Assembly: GCF_049445995.1 (NCBI RefSeq)
Contig: NZ_JBMSDZ010000022.1
Location: 1-46,628 of the forward strand
Length of the DNA: 46,628 nucleotides
From: Dyella_A sp049445995
Lineage (GTDB): Bacteria > Pseudomonadota > Gammaproteobacteria > Xanthomonadales > Rhodanobacteraceae
Direction: 5' to 3'
Made by a program: the position numbers and the translations under genes. The notes under the pieces are model-generated. The model ran no database searches, was not told the DNA's origin, and saw only the letters and a program-made list of their open reading frames with translations. This document shows, piece by piece, positions 45,447-46,628 of the stretch (positions are counted from its first letter, which is position 1; each line of letters begins with the position of its first letter).

Positions 45447-46394
45447 ATGCACCTGCTCAACCCCCGCCTGATCGTCCTCTGCCTGCTGCTGGCCTTCGCC
45501 TTCTGTGTGCTGCTGGTGCACCTGCGCGGGCGCGCGCGGCTGCGTTTCGATCGCCAGCTGGTCGACCATTCGGCGGTGTTCGCCCCTTACAACCTGCTGA
45601 TGTACGCGTTCTCGGCGGTGCCGGCGCGGCCCATCCTCGACCGCCGCGGCTTCCCGCAACTGGACCTGCTGCAGGCCAACTGGCAGGCGATCCGCGCCGA
45701 GGCGCTGCGACTGTTCGACGAAGGCCACATCCGCGCCGCGCAGAAGCACAACGACGCCAGCTTCAACAGCTTCTTCAAGCAGGGCTGGAAGCGCTTCTAT
45801 CTCAAGTGGTACGGCGAGCCGCTGGCCTCGGCCGAGGCGCTGTGCCCGCAGACGGTGCGCCTGCTCAACAGCATCCCCAGCGTGAAGGCGGCGATGTTCG
45901 CCCTGCTGCCGCCGGGCTCCAGGCTCAACCCGCATCGCGACCCCTTCGCCGGTTCGCTGCGCTACCACCTGGGCCTGATCACGCCCAACTCGGACGACTG
46001 CCGCATCTTCGTCGACGGCCAGATGCACGCCTGGGGTGACGGCAAAGACGTGGTGTTCGACGAAACCTACGTGCACTGGGCGGAAAACCGGACCGACCAG
46101 ACCCGGGTGATCCTGTTCGCCGATGTGGAACGACCGCTGCGCACGCGCTGGATGACCGCATTCAACCGTCGCGTCGGCGCCTTCATGGGCAGGATCACCG
46201 CCTCGCCGAACACCGAGTCGCCAGAGGAGAAGACCGGCTTCGTCAACCGCGTGTTCGCCCTCAACCAGCGCAGCCGCGGGCGCAACCGGGCATTCAAGAA
46301 GAAGCACCCGAAGCTGTTCCGCGCGCTGAAGTACACCGGCATGCTGGTCTTCATCTGGCTGGTCTTCCTGGCGCCCTGGCCGTTCGTGCGTTGA
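45447..46394 (+). CDS. LpxO-like aspartyl/asparaginyl beta-hydroxylase family dioxygenase
   Basis: 315 residues from the ATG at 45447. An N-terminal membrane anchor (MHLLNPRLIVLCLLLAFAFC to about 28) is followed by a cytoplasmic 2-oxoglutarate/Fe(II) dioxygenase domain (about 90-235): the first His with Asp in SRLNPHRDPFAGSLRYHLGL and the second His in FDETYVHWAENRTDQTR, with the Arg that holds 2-oxoglutarate following. A second hydrophobic stretch ends the protein (YTGMLVFIWLVFLAPWPFVR). This layout matches LpxO, which 2-hydroxylates the secondary acyl chains of lipid A; other members act on ornithine lipids or proteins, so the substrate is inferred. Confidence 0.82.
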   Translation: MHLLNPRLIVLCLLLAFAFCVLLVHLRGRARLRFDRQLVDHSAVFAPYNLLMYAFSAVPARPILDRRGFPQLDLLQANWQAIRAEALRLFDEGHIRAAQKHNDASFNSFFKQGWKRFYLKWYGEPLASAEALCPQTVRLLNSIPSVKAAMFALLPPGSRLNPHRDPFAGSLRYHLGLITPNSDDCRIFVDGQMHAWGDGKDVVFDETYVHWAENRTDQTRVILFADVERPLRTRWMTAFNRRVGAFMGRITASPNTESPEEKTGFVNRVFALNQRSRGRNRAFKKKHPKLFRALKYTGMLVFIWLVFLAPWPFVR

Positions 46395-46411
46395 CGCGTT
46401 CGGAACCGCCC

Positions 46412-46456
46412 AGGGCTGAGAAAAATTCGACCACCGCAGCGAGAGCGCCGCAGCGC
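46412..46456. repeat. 180-bp element, left-end fragment (copy 3)
   Basis: AGGGCTGAGAAAAATTCGACC and the following bases up to GAGAGCGCCGC match the first 45 or so positions of the 180-bp element with a few changes (ACCACCGCAGCG for ACCGCCGTAGCG). After that the similarity stops and no right end is seen. It lies 18 bases after the hydroxylase gene, again at a 3' gene end. Confidence 0.75.
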
Positions 46457-46540
46457 ACGTTTGCCGGAGCTGCATTTATTTCGTACCGCGTTACGTAATA
46501 CCCTGATTCCGTGACCACCTCACCATGCCCGTGCCGGCTT

Positions 46541-46560
46541 ACGGACGTCTATACGTCCGT
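46541..46560. other. Perfect hairpin near right end
   Basis: ACGGACGT (46541-46548), loop CTAT, ACGTCCGT (46553-46560). A second short hairpin TTTCGC/GCGAAA lies about 30 bases further on. The 46457-46628 stretch has no supported gene; it may be the start of another accessory element running out of the window. Confidence 0.5.
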
Positions 46561-46628
46561 GCCGCGCATAGTGCTTCGCTGTGGTGATTTCGCGGGGCGA
46601 AACGCCGCATGAGGGGGTCAACAAGGCG

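Overview
The window is GC-rich chromosomal DNA from a gammaproteobacterium, most likely of the order Xanthomonadales (Rhodanobacter/Dyella/Xanthomonas side). This rests on protein character and gene order: pcnB-folK-panB-panC-panD, nnr-tsaE-amiB-mutL, murJ-ribF-ileS-lspA-ispH, rplU-rpmA-obgE and bamC-dapA-(gcvR)-bcp. Nearly all of it is core housekeeping sequence. Accessory or decayed material is confined to a few spots.

Layout. 1-1410: an IS21-like end remnant, tRNA-Ala(CGC) with promoter and terminator, then a small HTH regulator with its own operator, the remnant of a zeta-type toxin and a terminator. 1409-4007 (minus): alpha/beta hydrolase, a broken sterol-desaturase gene, a four-EF-hand exported protein and a repetitive Gly/Ser/Thr-rich exported protein. 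4205-6213 (plus): an OmpR-type response regulator overlapping its histidine kinase. 6347-13767 (minus): murJ, ribF, ileS, lspA, ispH, covering lipid II flipping, flavin synthesis, Ile-tRNA charging, lipoprotein signal peptidase and the last MEP-pathway step. Then rpsT (plus) faces rplU-rpmA-obgE (minus).

16521-26371: a DUF2059 protein, uvrA with an overlapping thioesterase gene, a DUF4139 protein and an enoyl-CoA isomerase. These face a minus-strand unit of FKBP isomerase, DUF1289, NudL-like hydrolase and mercaptopyruvate sulfurtransferase. A crotonase follows. 26505-33130 (minus): nnr, tsaE, amiB, mutL and a DUF1684 protein, as in the E. coli nnr cluster but without miaA-hfq behind mutL. It is divergent from queG and an NTF2-like gene. 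34705-40133 (minus): the pantothenate/folate/RNA unit pcnB-folK-panB-panC-panD, interrupted just upstream of panC by a defective IS5-family element. 40181-46394: tRNA-Glu and fdxA; bamC and dapA divergent from gcvR and bcp; then a PIN-PhoH ATPase and an LpxO-like hydroxylase.

The most unusual content is the repeat DNA. (i) A 180-bp self-complementary element has two full copies (14389-14568 and 37056-37235) and a fragment near the right end. The full copies differ largely by paired compensatory substitutions. (ii) A separate GTAGGAGCGC palindrome family has three intergenic copies, again with covarying arms. (iii) A palindromic element of intergenic type sits in frame inside the CP1 editing-domain region of ileS. 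Several genes (the response regulator, nnr, queG) appear to have leaderless promoters. I found no rRNA, CRISPR array, prophage or complete defence system.
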